From contig JAQFVV010006342.1 in assembly GCA_028023455.1 (NCBI GenBank), positions 951,001 through 1,015,000 of the forward strand: 64,000 bases of DNA. Direction: 5' to 3'. Shown here one piece after another: positions 38,262 through 49,337 of the stretch. The notes beneath the pieces were generated by a model that did no database searches, was not told the DNA's origin, and saw only the letters and a list, made by a program, of their open reading frames with translations. Source of the DNA: Epiperipatus broadwayi. Taxonomy: Eukaryota > Onychophora > Udeonychophora > Euonychophora > Peripatidae. The position numbers were made by a program, and so were the translations under genes. Position 1 is the first letter of the stretch. The number at the start of each line of letters is the position of its first letter.

Positions 38262-40080
38262 TCAATCTTAGTTGAAGATTGAACTTCATGGTTCTATCTA
38301 CTAACCTGTGTTTAAATCCTATATCCTATCCCACTCCTTTAGTCATATATATATATTATGTATATATTTAAGATGTGCGCCTAAAATTTATAAAGTTTAA
38401 CTTTTCAATATTTATTATTATTAATTCTTTTCTTCACACTAAAAATACATAGGTGTGGCTCAGATATATATATATTATAGGAGCAAAAATACTAACAAAA
38501 TATTGATTTTTTAAAATATTTTCTTATACATCATTTTTAAAACTTTTTTTTTTTAAATTGTTTTTTCTATTAAACTGTATATTTTTATAAAATCCATGAT
38601 GGAAGATGCAACTGTTAATTGTCCAAAAATAATTAAAGGGGTGGAAATATAATATTGTTTTAATCTTGGGAAGGAATTTTTAATTAAGTATTTACTTAAA
38701 ATAAAATGGGAATTAAAATTAATGATTGTACTTTTGTTATAAACATTTTTGTCAAATCTATTTCCAATCTGGAAATATATTTGAATTTATTTTTGGACAG
38801 TTATCTTATGATTGCATCTTCAACAATGAACAAAGAAAACTTAAGATTTTAGATTAAAGATTAGATTTGAGCTAGAAATAAATTAAAAGATTCTTCAAAT
38901 ACCTGGGCAAGAGTATAAAATGGGTTAATTTTGAATACCAAGATTAGCTACTATTGAGAGAACTGTGTTGTCAAGATAAGACATGCTGGTGTAAAATTTA
39001 AAAATGATTGAATAAAAAGCTCATCACCTTTCTGACCCTTGTGGGTCATTTTCTTAAAACCCAACAGAGAACTTTAGAATTCTGAACAGAAGTTTACTAT
39101 CATATAATGAGTAGCATGGACCGCTGAACCACTATGCATGTGCTGACTTTGAAAAAATGGACTCTTAAAATAGTGCAAGGTAAATTATTTCAAACAGCCA
39201 CCATTGAAACTAAATCTAGTTTGCCTAACTAATCTCAAACTCTATTAAGATTTCTCCTAATGTATTATTTATTAACTTTGTATCTTACTAAAATGTAAAT
39301 TGCTCTCAAAGAATTTTATGAATCTTATTCTCTCTCTCAAATTCTCTAACTTTCTTTAACTTTGGTGTAGTCGCATATTTATATGCATTTATTACTTAAT
39401 TTTATATGTCTATTTTAGTTATTATTAATATGCCAATCTTGAGCAATCTGACAAGTTAAATTTCTAAAATCTTTTCTTTCTTTTTTTTTAGACAAACCTC
39501 CATAAATTAAGGTTATTAACATCTCTTTTAAAACAATGCGTTATTAATTAATACACTTGCCAGACTGCCAGATTGTTTTTACGAATCAACATTTTGTTTA
39601 TGTTTTAGTATAAAAGTTTGTTATTTGTTTAACTCTGGATTCTACCTGGGGTGAATCCAGAACTTAGGCTAATTATCGCTCTGAAATTTTAAAATGTTAC
39701 ATATTAAAATTCTGAAAGGGTGACCTATTACTTGTTTTCTCTATAACTGCAATTTTACTTTATTTCTTTATACTATTAAAATATCAAATGCTTAAATATT
39801 CGCAGTTATCAAAATCCACAAAGATGGAATTAAATTATTTCGATTAGCAGAAAAGAGGGGGGTCAAATCTTAACGTATCTTTTATTAAATGAAATCTAAA
39901 TCTCTCTATATATATTCTAGTGGCATAGCATATTATTTATATAAATTATGGCATTCAAATAAGGGTCATTCATTTTAAAGCAGTAAATCATATTCAATGT
40001 TGTTAATGACATCTTTCCATATTGCATTACTGACATTCGGCATATCTTCGTGAATATATATATATATTACATGCTTCTAA
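38262..40080. other. Intronic AT-rich DNA
   Basis: Apart from a weak SINE-like stretch near 39.0-39.15 kb, nothing is recognised. GAAAAGAGGGGGGTC near 39850 looks like a polypurine tract but has no LTR context. Confidence 0.4.
39010..39150 (-). repeat. Possible tRNA-derived SINE relic
   Basis: On the minus strand GCATAGTGGTTCAGCGG resembles a tRNA D-arm/A-box. No clear B-box or target duplication follows, and the family has no second copy that I noticed. Confidence 0.25.
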
Positions 40081-40084
40081 TCTG

Positions 40085-40290
40085 GGGGTTGCGACAAGAT
40101 CGAACCCATAGGTTTCTTCTCACACCTTGTCCTCTGGATAGTTGAGCTTCCCAGGACCACCTTCTTTGTATAAAAGACCTCTGCACATTGGTGATATCCG
40201 CAGCATGCCTAATCCATTTTTCTCTAAGTACAGCCTTACAATGGGGTTCTTAGACTTCATTTTCATCCAGAAGCATGGCCTTTTCCTCTT
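40085..40290 (-). pseudogene. Possible LINE C-terminal tail fragment
   Basis: On the minus strand one frame reads KWIRHAADITNVQRSFIQR, WSWEAQLSRGQGVRRN and LWVRSC. This resembles the basic 'W-GH-AR ... RSRGR' tails found after the RT of some LINEs. There is no RT core nearby. The local base composition is less AT-rich than its surroundings, which fits a younger insert. Confidence 0.3.
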
Positions 40291-41770
40291 ATTTCTTCAC
40301 TGATGTTACTACCATAAATTTTTTCATATTATTATTTCTTTTGTTTCATGATCCAGTTTTAATGCTCTAATATTAAAATTGTGCTCTGCTTATATATATA
40401 TATTGTAACCCTCTAAAGTGTGGTCAACTACGTAACGTAAGTAAGTGAGAATCGTAACCTCGATCACTGATCAATTCCCGCTACACATTGTCAGCTATTA
40501 AGAGCTGTATCCAAAAGCATATTATGCTATCTATTTTATGCACCAAGGACCACAACCAACATCTGGAGCAACTTACCACAGACCAAACTAATGATCTAAC
40601 ATAAACTTTTATGATTTAATTTGATCGCAGCCAGGGTGTACCGCGATGACCTATCATAGTAGTATGATAAAATACAGTAAACAAATTATAAGTGCAATGT
40701 TATTATGTTACAAACCTTAATTTGCGATTTTTATTGTATGAGACCCGATGGCCGACCATGTACAAGATGGCATAATTTGTGGAACTACATAAGATTATGA
40801 AATTTTAAACCATCTATATGATTTTTAATACAAATGCTAGTCCAGGTAAAGCTTTGCAATAAATAAACATAAATAATTGGGTTCTTTTTATAGTTTAACT
40901 ATATCACTGAGACTCTTTTTATACTGACAAATGACAATTTAAAATGTTAAGTAAATATATTCAATCATATCATTATTTGGTAAATCTGTTTACAGGTTTA
41001 CTAATCAATTTGTATTGTATACTAGAATCAACTACGCAAAGCCAAAATGATGGAAAAGGTAAATGGGATTTTATTGTACCCTACACATCATAAACTACCA
41101 AAGACTAAAAGCATCCAAATGTTTTCTCAAAATATTACTAAACTCTTATATCATGTTGACGATAGTATGTACTTCAATGTATGCTCTATCCAAGGTTTAT
41201 GATTTCTGATTTTAAGAATGACACATAGCAACGGCACAGTAAGTTTAATTATAAATCAACGTTTATTTACAAATTTATGAATAATAAATAATTAATTCCA
41301 ATGTTATAATTAAAAAACATAAATAAACAAATAAAATAAATAAATTATAATTCCATCGACTTTCTTCACTAACATATCATAGGTACGGTTTTAAAAACCT
41401 AATCATACCTTATTTCAATTTGATATAATGAATCTTGAGCAAATTATACTAAATTCAACATCAACTCATGAAGTATTTAACATCATTTCCAGATTCAATA
41501 AATCCATACCGTAAACTTATAATAATATAATAAATAATATTATATCTGTAGGATTTAGCTATAATGCAATCATTAAATAAAATGAAAATTTAAACTTACA
41601 CTCCGGTAAATAATAATCAACCGACAGTTAATTATTATGAAGTAACTTGAATAGAATGTCCTGCTACAATTTGACGATCTAACTTATGAATTATGCTTAC
41701 AAATGGAAGAAGATGATTTAGCAGATTAACTAAAATACTTTGCCCAACTTATATCTATGAAGTAAAACAT

Positions 41771-41970
41771 ATTCCTGTGGATGCGTTCATCTACACATAG
41801 GAATTAAATAATACTAAACGCTTTGTGGATTGATACACCATCATAAAGTAATACGTATAATTACACAATTCCGCGGATTAACCACCAGCGCTGGAATGAG
41901 TGTAAAATACAAAAATGGCAATTAAATAATCTGCGGATTAACCACCGGCACAGATTAATGCCTTTCAACA
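41771..41970 (+). repeat. Series of four related small hairpins
   Basis: Four segments of about 30 nt, spaced roughly 48-60 bp, each fold on themselves. The first, at 41771, pairs ATTCCT with AGGAAT and GATG with CATC. The second, at 41821, pairs CTTT with AAAG around GTGGATTGATACACC. The third, at 41869, pairs ATTCC with GGAAT and GCG with CGC. The fourth, at 41929, pairs AATCTG with CAGATT. Loops share a GyGGAT motif, and the last two share GCGGATTAACCACC. Linkers share TTAAATAAT-like sequence, so they are diverged tandem units whose stems differ but still pair. Confidence 0.6.
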
Positions 41971-42403
41971 TTATAAAACAACATTACTATTTACTTCACA
42001 TTAAAGTGCAAAATCATCCTCCTCAGTTACTCTGATCATTCGGAAAACACTAACACTTTAGCAAATGTGGGTTCTTGCATAATAAAATGTTACACTAATC
42101 AGGACAACTAATGTACTAACTTATCTTGCTTAAAATAAAACATGTGTAATACAATATAAGTAATATTAGTATAGGAATATAAATCTGGAAAGACTCACAA
42201 AATACCTCACAAAGATTGATACATCTCATGAATTCATTTAGTACTTTTCAAGCTTTTTTCGCAAGCGCTATTCTCTTGAATAAATATTTTATTCAACCCC
42301 TATTAATTTAAACTTAATAAAATATAACTTATGAACTTCACATGCAAGTTCATATAACGATAAAATTAAAGTAATGAATTATTCATCAAATACATAAAAT
42401 CTA

Positions 42404-42530
42404 AGAGGTGTGTGTGTGATATAAATTAAATGTATAGCATTTTAAAGTTCAATATATGAATTTTAGCAGGTGTGTGTGTCACAAATTAGATTGTATAGCA
42501 TTTTATAACTACAAATATGATCCGTGAAAT
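42404..42530 (+). repeat. Tandem duplication, about 63 bp by 2
   Basis: AGGTGTGTGTGTGATATAAA (42406) and AGGTGTGTGTGTCACAAATT (42469) each precede GTATAGCATTTTA. The copies differ at several positions. Confidence 0.8.
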
Positions 42531-43829
42531 CCATGTACGATGTGTCGAACAATAAATGTACGAAGTAATAGCTATAATTATAGTTGAATTCCCTACATGT
42601 AATTTTATCCATTTGTGTTAGTTATTATAATCACTATTAGATTAACGATTTTACGTGGCTCCATAAACAAGAAACAATTTCAAAACATGACAAGCAGAAT
42701 TTAAATGAAAATGTTTTTCAAAAGTTATTAATTTCTACATTTCTCTATTAAAAATGTTCCAAGTTTATTACATCCATGCTAAATATTTATTTATCCACGC
42801 TTAAATCTAGGAATAATAATTACAGCAATTAATTCAATCATTCCAAACTGACGATAAAATTAGAAAATAGCTTTGATCAATTATTTGAAGACTGTTTATT
42901 ATCCAAATGGCAAACAAATTAACTAGCAAATATATTACTGGCATTATAAAGTTAAATATCAATCAATACTATATTTTTATTAGAATTTGAAACGGAAATA
43001 TTAAACTATGTTGATAACTTTAACATTTTACTTTAATTTAAACTTCTTCTTTTTTAAAAAACAAATTTTCATATTTATAAAACTTTTGTAATTAAAATAC
43101 TTATTTAATTTTTCCAAATTGTAGAACAATAAACATTTTAAAACATACCAAATTCTTGCAATTAATTCTTTTAAACTGGGAAGCTCCGACATTTTAAATG
43201 TAATATTGGGAAATTATTACCGGTGATTTGATCCACTTGGCCAGCCGACTTGAACAGACTTTTAAATTTAGCAATTCATCTTATAATTAAATACCACGAT
43301 ATTATTTTTACGTTTATAGAAAATTTGTGGTAATCCGTTTACTTGTTAACTATTTTAAAATAAGCTTATCAAATTTACACCATTTGCCTTCTTACCATTT
43401 TCTTTTCTTTCTCTCTCCCTCCAAAAGCAAACTAACAGACGATCTCCTCTTAAATTCGCGCTCTTTTCTTTTTTTACATTGAGACGCTTACGTAATTACT
43501 GTATTTATTTTTAATAATTTATTTTAATTGAACAAATGGTTTTGTTAATTCAAATGAAATAATTTTTAAGATCATTTTAAACAAATAAAACAAAATATTA
43601 TATTTTAATACTATTTTACCAAATTTAATGTGTTGTTAAAAATTTTTAAAAGTTAAACATTTTGATATGAATTAGTATATGGAACGAATCAAATTTAAGT
43701 TTATTAAAATAATATAAGAGAGTAATCTGTTCAAAGTGAAAATCAAGCCAATCAAATCACCAAAGAAGACAGAGAAATTTTTCATACTAGTTACATCAAT
43801 TATTATATTTTATGCTAAAATATATGGTT

Positions 43830-43878
<49 letters not shown>

Positions 43879-43880
43879 CA
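43830..43880. repeat. (TA)n microsatellite at the RTE 3' end
   Basis: TA units with one GT interruption directly adjoin the end of the RTE reading frame. Confidence 0.97.
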
Positions 43881-45795
43881 TCAACCATTATCAATCCACT
43901 GCAGGATGAAGGTCTCTTCAAGTTTAATCCATCTTCTCCGATCTTTAGCTTCTCTTCTCCACAACACCCCTGCACATTTTCTTATTTCATCCATCCATCT
44001 CACATGTGGTCTCTTTCTGGGTCTTTTACAATCTCTTGGAATCCAGTTTAAAATTTCAAGTGTCCATCTATTATCATCTCTTCTAGCAATATGTCCAGCC
44101 CAACTCCATTTCAATCTTTTAATTTTTTCAATGAGGTCAGTAACACCTGTTTGTTGTCTTACCCATACATTGCGTTTTCGATCTCTTCTTGTTACTCCCA
44201 ACATACATCTCTCCATACTCCTTTGAGTGGTCTGAAGTCTCTGTATTGCTCTTCTATTAAGTGTCCAAGTCTCAGATCCATAAGTAAAAACTGGTAAAAC
44301 ACATTTATTAAAAACCATCCTTTTCAAACACATAGGCATATTTCCTTTTAGTATCAAGTTATTTCTACCAAAAGCACTCCAACCAAGTTTAATTCTATGA
44401 TTAATTCCCTCCATTATGTTTCCATCTGTATTAATAATCTGACCAAGGTATTTGTAACTGTTAACTTCTTCTAATTCTTCATAATCAATCTTTATTTTCA
44501 TATTTTGAGCAAATCGATTAAACATTACTTTAGTCTTTTTAACATTTATCTTTAGTCCTACTTTTCTACTTTCATCTGCTAACTCCTGCAACATTTCCTG
44601 CAGCTCTGAAGCATTATTTGCAAAAACAACTACATCATCTGCGAAATCTAAATGACTTAAATAATCTCCATTTACTTTCACTCCTTTAGTTTCCCATTTT
44701 AATCCACAAAATACTTCTTGTAGCACTGCTGTAAAGAGTTTTGGAGATATGGAGTCACCTTGTCTTACACCTTTCTCAATGTTGATTTTTCCAGTATCAT
44801 TATGTAATCTAATTGTTGCTGTTGCATTTTTATAAATATTCTTTAAAATATGACAATATCCTGGATCTATACCTTGATGATCCAATGCTTTAATCACTGA
44901 AGAAATGTGTATAGAATCGAATGCCTTTTCATAATCTACAAATCCAAAACATAATGACAACTCATATTCATTTGTCCTTTCTATGACTTCTCTCAATACC
45001 TGGATATGATCTATTGTACTAAAACCACTTTTAAATCCAGCTTGTTCTCTTGGTTGGTGGAAATCCAAAGTTCTCTGTAGACGAGTTGTAATTATCTTGG
45101 TAAAAATTTTATATAAAACTGATAAAAGTCTGATAGGTCTATAATTGCTAATATCTTCTTTATCACCTTTTTTAAATATTAATATTATTACTGCATTCTT
45201 CCAATCTTTCGGTACATCTTTATCATTTAGACATTTGGTATATAACTTTGCTAAAATTGTTTCTATTTCTTCACCTGCTTCTTTTAATATATCAATTATA
45301 ATTCCATCATTTCGTGGAGCCTTTCCTTTCTTCATACACTTTTTTGCATGTCTCACTTCTTCATTTAAAATTCTGGGCAATTCGGAAGATGTAATAGATA
45401 TAGGAGGTATTTGTTCTTTATTACTATATAATTCTTGATAAAAGTCTTCTACCAATTTCATGATGTCATCTCTCTTTTTAGTAATAATTCCATCTTTTTT
45501 TCTTATTGTAGATATAAATTTCCTACCAATACCAAAATGTTGTTTAACATTTTTGAGACTTTTATTTTCTTCTACAACTTTCCTTGCTATTTCACAGTTA
45601 TACTTTCTTATATCATTTTCAACTCTTTTCTGTACCATTTTACAAAATTCGAGATATTCAATTCTTTTTAATACATCATTTTTGTATATCTTCATATTCC
45701 TTCTTTTCTTCATAAACTCTCTAGTCTCAGTAGAAATTTTATTAGTCAATTGCTGCTTTTTTCTACCAGCTATGTTTGTTGCAGTTTTTATAGTG

Positions 45796-45798
<3 letters not shown>
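43879..45798 (-). mobile_element. 5'-truncated RTE-type non-LTR retrotransposon
   Basis: The element is bounded by TA tracts on both sides: (TA)n to about 43880 at its 3' end and a 93-bp (TA)n starting at 45799 at its 5' end. It contains the RT reading frame below, ending with the W-x-D-N-G terminus and a TGATGA-type 3' tail (read on the minus strand) typical of RTE/BovB-like LINEs. The apurinic endonuclease domain expected upstream of RT is absent, so this copy is 5'-truncated, as is usual for target-primed reverse transcription. Related, more decayed copies lie at 20.4 and 21-23 kb. Confidence 0.85.
43881..45749 (-). CDS. RTE-type LINE reverse transcriptase (partial ORF, RT domain intact)
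   Basis: A 622-residue open frame without internal stops. RT motifs are in order: GDKEDISNYRPIRLLSVLYK (195-214), QAGF (236-239), catalytic motif A FVDYEKAFD (270-278), GVRQGDSISP (327-336), catalytic FADD (369-372), YLGQIINTDG (434-443) and YGSETWTL (490-497). The C-terminal region has WAGHIARRDDNRW and RKRPHVRWMDEI, then WIDNG at the end, the usual tail of this LINE class. The N-terminal endonuclease is missing, so the first Met is just the first in the open frame. The intact catalytic residues imply a relatively recent insertion, but the copy cannot be autonomous. It is inserted in the HYKK intron in the same orientation as the gene. Confidence 0.88.
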   Translation of the reverse strand: MTNKISTETREFMKKRRNMKIYKNDVLKRIEYLEFCKMVQKRVENDIRKYNCEIARKVVEENKSLKNVKQHFGIGRKFISTIRKKDGIITKKRDDIMKLVEDFYQELYSNKEQIPPISITSSELPRILNEEVRHAKKCMKKGKAPRNDGIIIDILKEAGEEIETILAKLYTKCLNDKDVPKDWKNAVIILIFKKGDKEDISNYRPIRLLSVLYKIFTKIITTRLQRTLDFHQPREQAGFKSGFSTIDHIQVLREVIERTNEYELSLCFGFVDYEKAFDSIHISSVIKALDHQGIDPGYCHILKNIYKNATATIRLHNDTGKINIEKGVRQGDSISPKLFTAVLQEVFCGLKWETKGVKVNGDYLSHLDFADDVVVFANNASELQEMLQELADESRKVGLKINVKKTKVMFNRFAQNMKIKIDYEELEEVNSYKYLGQIINTDGNIMEGINHRIKLGWSAFGRNNLILKGNMPMCLKRMVFNKCVLPVFTYGSETWTLNRRAIQRLQTTQRSMERCMLGVTRRDRKRNVWVRQQTGVTDLIEKIKRLKWSWAGHIARRDDNRWTLEILNWIPRDCKRPRKRPHVRWMDEIRKCAGVLWRREAKDRRRWIKLEETFILQWIDNG

Positions 45799-45891
<93 letters not shown>
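45799..45891. repeat. (TA)n microsatellite, 93 bp
   Basis: Uninterrupted TA. It separates the 5'-truncated end of the RTE LINE from the left arm of PLE 1. Confidence 0.99.
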
Positions 45892-45893
<2 letters not shown>

Positions 45894-47760
45894 AATCAAA
45901 ACTACCCCAAATCCAAAATTAAACCAGACCAGCATAAAAATAATATTAAAACACAACCTAAGGTTTCACTGCTACAAGCAGACTATTCAAGTGTAAAGAA
46001 CTACAAAAACTACACAATATATATAATATTAAAAACTACCCACAAATCCATTCACTTCCCATCCACCCTTAATATTAAAAGAACTCTTAAATAAATTAAT
46101 TGCTTCAGAATAATAAATTTTCAATAATAAAGACTCTTTAATTCTTCTTTTGATTTCATTTCTCTCAAAGAAGACAACCTTAGCTTCATCAAAATCAATA
46201 GTGTGGCCTGTATCTTTTTCATGGACATATAAAGCAGAACTAAGATATCTATTTTTAACTCTACTTTTATAAACCTTTATTCTTTTATTTAAACTCAAAC
46301 TACTCTGACCTATGTAAACCTTCTTACAATAAACAAGGGATAAAATATACTACACCAGAAATAGTCTTTCTATCAAAAACTTCTTTTGTATTATTTAATA
46401 AATTATTCAATGTAACACCCCTTTTCCAAGCAATTTTCTTATTTCCAAACAATTTACTATTTCTACACACAATTTTATAAGAAGACAATTTTAAATGGCA
46501 AAGAAATAAAATCATATTTTTCTTTAACCTTTACATCCTTACAAATATTACTATTAAATAAAATACTTTTAACAAATTTATCAGAGTATCCAACACTCAA
46601 GTAATCTTTATAAAATTGATATTTCTGAAACAAAGCGACCCCACTAGAATTATTTAATTTAATATTCCTATGACAATAATTCCTTAAAGCAGCTACTTTA
46701 TGAGATACAGACTGATAGCTATCAGGTTTAATTATAGATCTTAATTTTTTACTTTTAACTAAATGACTGCACAATAAACAATTAGTTTCTACATTTCTAA
46801 TCACCAAAAGATCTAAAAATTTTAACTTACCAAAATCTAGCCCCCCTCCTTCTAACACAAATTTTATAGAAGGATCAAAACAATTAAACTCATTTACAAA
46901 TTTCTTCAATTTATCATTCTCAACTACAAATAAACAATCATCAACATATATGACAAATAATTTTACATATAAACAATTTTTTTTAATAATAATTTCTTCT
47001 TCCATATAACTAATATAAACTGAATTATCCACCCTTCCTTAATCTTATAAAAATTACCTTTATAAGTAAATGCATAGAATCTTCCAATAACAAAAGCAAA
47101 TCTTTAATTACCTTAATTTTATTTTTTGATAAAGAACTTTTCTTAATCAATACAGACAAAAGAACATCAATACTGCTTAACCTATTAACAGACTGATACA
47201 TATTTTCAATATTTAAACTTCCAAATACCCAATTACTTTCTATTTTAAAATTATTAATCTTATCAAAATCCTCAAAAGAAAAAGAAACTGTGTACTGACC
47301 AAAATCAACAAATTGTTTTAAAAATTATTCAAGAATTTAGAAATACCCTCTACAACACTACCTGTAAAATCAAAAATAAATATTAAAGGAAAACCATCTT
47401 TATGAGTTTTAATATTCACAAACATCTTAGCTGATGTAAAATCATTAGGATAGCATTTTAAATAATCAAAAGAAGAATTAAAGAGTCTTTATTATTGAAA
47501 ATTTATTATTCTGAAGCAATTAACTTATTTAAGAGTTCTTTTAATATTAAGGGTGGATGGGATGTAAATGGATTTGTGGGTAGTTTTTAATATTATATAT
47601 ATTGTGTAGTTTTTGTAGTTCTTTACACTTGAGAAATCTGCTTGTAGCAGTGAAACCTTAGGTTGTGTTTTAATATTATTTTTATGCTGGTCTGGTTTAA
47701 TTTTGAATTTGGGGTAGTTTTGATTTTATATTGACTAGTTTAGCTTTATGCTTGTAATGT
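45892..47760 (-). mobile_element. Penelope-like element 1 (RT plus GIY-YIG), inverted terminal arms
   Basis: Coding remnants lie on the minus strand between two inverted arms. The left arm, about 45895-46154, and the right arm, about 47464-47737, are complements with only scattered differences; both contain GGTTTCACTGCTACAAGCAG or its complement. The 3' GIY-YIG coding end runs into the left arm. The left edge lies directly against the 93-bp TA tract at 45799, and the right edge ends at another TA tract near 47762. Inverted or direct terminal repeats are typical of penelope-like elements. The coding part is broken, so the copy is inactive. Confidence 0.85.
46029..47463 (-). pseudogene. PLE 1 reverse transcriptase / GIY-YIG endonuclease remnant
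   Basis: Read on the minus strand, the fragments run in order. KMFVNIKTHKDGFPLIFIF and FTGSVVEGISKFL (47330-47463) resemble the PLE RT N-terminal palm region. A stretch of about 185 residues (46475-47032) has the RT catalytic signature VIYVDDCLFVV and KLKFLDLLV. Then come NKKIAWKRGVTLNNLL, SGVVYFIP (46324-46515), and VYIGQSSLSLNKRIK, HEKDTGHTIDF, ERNEIKRRIKESLLL (46029-46298). The last blocks form a GIY-YIG endonuclease with the VY...YIG pair, a conserved Arg and the distal Glu. At least two frameshifts or stops separate the pieces, so it is a pseudogene. Confidence 0.8.
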
Positions 47761-47776
47761 TTATATATATATATAT

Positions 47777-49337
47777 AAAATACATATTTTGCGGGTTCAT
47801 CCATGTTAAAAACTTTTAATATCAATATACTGACGTTTCGACTTGGTCACACAAGCCATCCACAGAGTTATAAAAAGGTAGAAAGACGGTTGTAGAGGCA
47901 CTACAATCACTGGTTTGAATAAAACATTAAAAATCCCACCAATAGCAAAAATGTTAAATTTAAGAATGTTTTTTAAAGAAATCTTTCCAAATAGGAGGAA
48001 GTTTGCACGTATCATCTCGCTTATTGATACAATCTGGTCTTTTAAGTATCTCAAACAACGTTGCAATTTACCAGACCATATTATTGCTTTGATTAAACAT
48101 TGTCTCTTAAATACATATTTTGTATACAATGGACAGCATTACAGACAAGTTTTTGGTACTCCTATGGGCTCACCTATCTCAGGAGTAATAGCTGATTTAT
48201 TCATGGAATATATAGAAACTCGTGCTTTAGAATCATCATCTTTAAAACCTCTCATTTGGCTAAGATACATAGATGACACTTTTGTCATATGGCAACATGG
48301 AAAAAATACATTAGATGATTTTTTCTTACATTTAAATAATATGCATCCTCATATTAAATTTACAATGGAGACAGAGTCTGATGGAAAACTCCCTTTTCTT
48401 GATGTTCTAGTCACCAGAACACCAAATAGTTTATCTTTTTCTATTTACAGAAAGGATACACACACAGACAGATATTTACATTTACATTCTCATCATCACC
48501 CAACTCAGATAGTTTCTGTAGCCAAAACTCTTTTAAATAGAGCAATTAACCTTTCAGATGACACACGTCTGAAAGAAGAAATAAATCATATTAATAGTGT
48601 TTTATTAGCAAATAGTTATAATTACAAATTTATAAAAAAAGCCTTATTTCAAGCCCAAAATAGACAAAATAGGAAACAAAAAGATGATAAGTCAGCTATT
48701 AGGATTTGTGTTCCATATGTAAAAGGAACTACAGACAGTATCGGACGTATATTAAAACGCTATAATATAGATACAGCATTTTCTGCTCATCAAAAGATCA
48801 GCAATATAATAACCAAGCCTAAGGATTCAATCCCTCTTGAATCTCATGGTGTCTATCAAATCTCATGTAAAAATTGTAAAGCTTCTTACATAGGTATGAG
48901 TAATCGTCGCATCAGTGTTAGGAGAGATGAGCATGCTAATGCAGTTAAACAACACTCATCATCATCAGCACTCTCACTCCATACTATAGATTCAGGTCAT
49001 AAAATAGATTTTTCTAGTACCAGGATCATATCCAGATGTGATAATCTCTACCAATGCAAAATCAGAGAAGCCAAGGCCAGATTGTATCAATAAGCGAGAT
49101 GATACGTGCAAACTTCCTCCTATTTGGAAAGATTTCTTTAAAAAACATTCTTAAATTTAACATTTTTGCTATTGGTGGGATTTTTAATGTTTTATTCAAA
49201 CCAGTGATTGTAGCGCCTCTACAACCGTCTTTCTACCTTTTTATAACTCTGTGGATGGCTTGTGTGACCAAGTCGAAACGTCAGTATATTGATATTAAAA
49301 GTTTTTAACACGGATGAACCCGCAAAATATGTATTTT
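47777..49337 (+). mobile_element. Penelope-like element 2 with near-identical 261-bp inverted arms
   Basis: The left arm 47777-48037 and right arm 49077-49337 are reverse complements over 261 bp; I counted two mismatches. The arms contain GACGTTTCGACTTGG or its complement, a phrase common in PLE termini, and both outer ends run into TA tracts. The unique middle (48038-49076) encodes the second half of RT and a GIY-YIG endonuclease. The stop codon lies just inside the right arm (49091-49093). Near-identity of the arms argues for a recent insertion. Confidence 0.9.
47915..49093 (+). CDS. Penelope-like RT (C-terminal part) with GIY-YIG endonuclease
   Basis: A 392-residue open frame. Residues 1-40 are translated from the inverted left arm, so they are antisense to the element's own 3' end and are not genuine PLE protein. 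PLE sequence begins at IWSFKYL (about residue 40). RT motifs are FGTPMGSPISG (80-90) and catalytic YIDD (118-121), then KLPFLDVLV (158-166), LHLHSHHHP and the RT thumb. The GIY-YIG nuclease follows: GVY (312-314), CKNC zinc-like pair (318-321), YIG (325-327), R at 331-332, H340, DSGH (359-362) and Glu in IREA (about 385). A full PLE protein is about twice as long; the N-terminal RT fingers and motif A are missing, so this copy cannot be functional alone despite its intact frame. Confidence 0.88.
   Translation: MNKTLKIPPIAKMLNLRMFFKEIFPNRRKFARIISLIDTIWSFKYLKQRCNLPDHIIALIKHCLLNTYFVYNGQHYRQVFGTPMGSPISGVIADLFMEYIETRALESSSLKPLIWLRYIDDTFVIWQHGKNTLDDFFLHLNNMHPHIKFTMETESDGKLPFLDVLVTRTPNSLSFSIYRKDTHTDRYLHLHSHHHPTQIVSVAKTLLNRAINLSDDTRLKEEINHINSVLLANSYNYKFIKKALFQAQNRQNRKQKDDKSAIRICVPYVKGTTDSIGRILKRYNIDTAFSAHQKISNIITKPKDSIPLESHGVYQISCKNCKASYIGMSNRRISVRRDEHANAVKQHSSSSALSLHTIDSGHKIDFSSTRIISRCDNLYQCKIREAKARLYQ

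Larger units (their letters stand above)
40300..43829. other. Long non-coding stretch with little repeat content
   Basis: Contains the hairpin series at 41.8 kb and a 63-bp duplication at 42.4 kb, and otherwise no family seen elsewhere in the window. It starts at a TA tract followed by TGTAACC (40405) and ends with GGTTACA before a TA tract (43824-43830). These could be short inverted ends of one 3.4-kb element, but seven bases is weak evidence. Confidence 0.35.

Noticed and set aside
43906-45996. Several plus-strand open frames of 60-180 codons opposite the RTE RT
   Set aside because: Antisense shadows of the minus-strand RT frame, which carries all the conserved RT motifs.
47806-48129. 107-codon minus frame in PLE 2 left arm and its 84-codon counterpart in the right arm (49054-49308, plus)
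   Set aside because: The two are the same sequence read from the inverted arms; they represent terminal repeat, with no protein motif.
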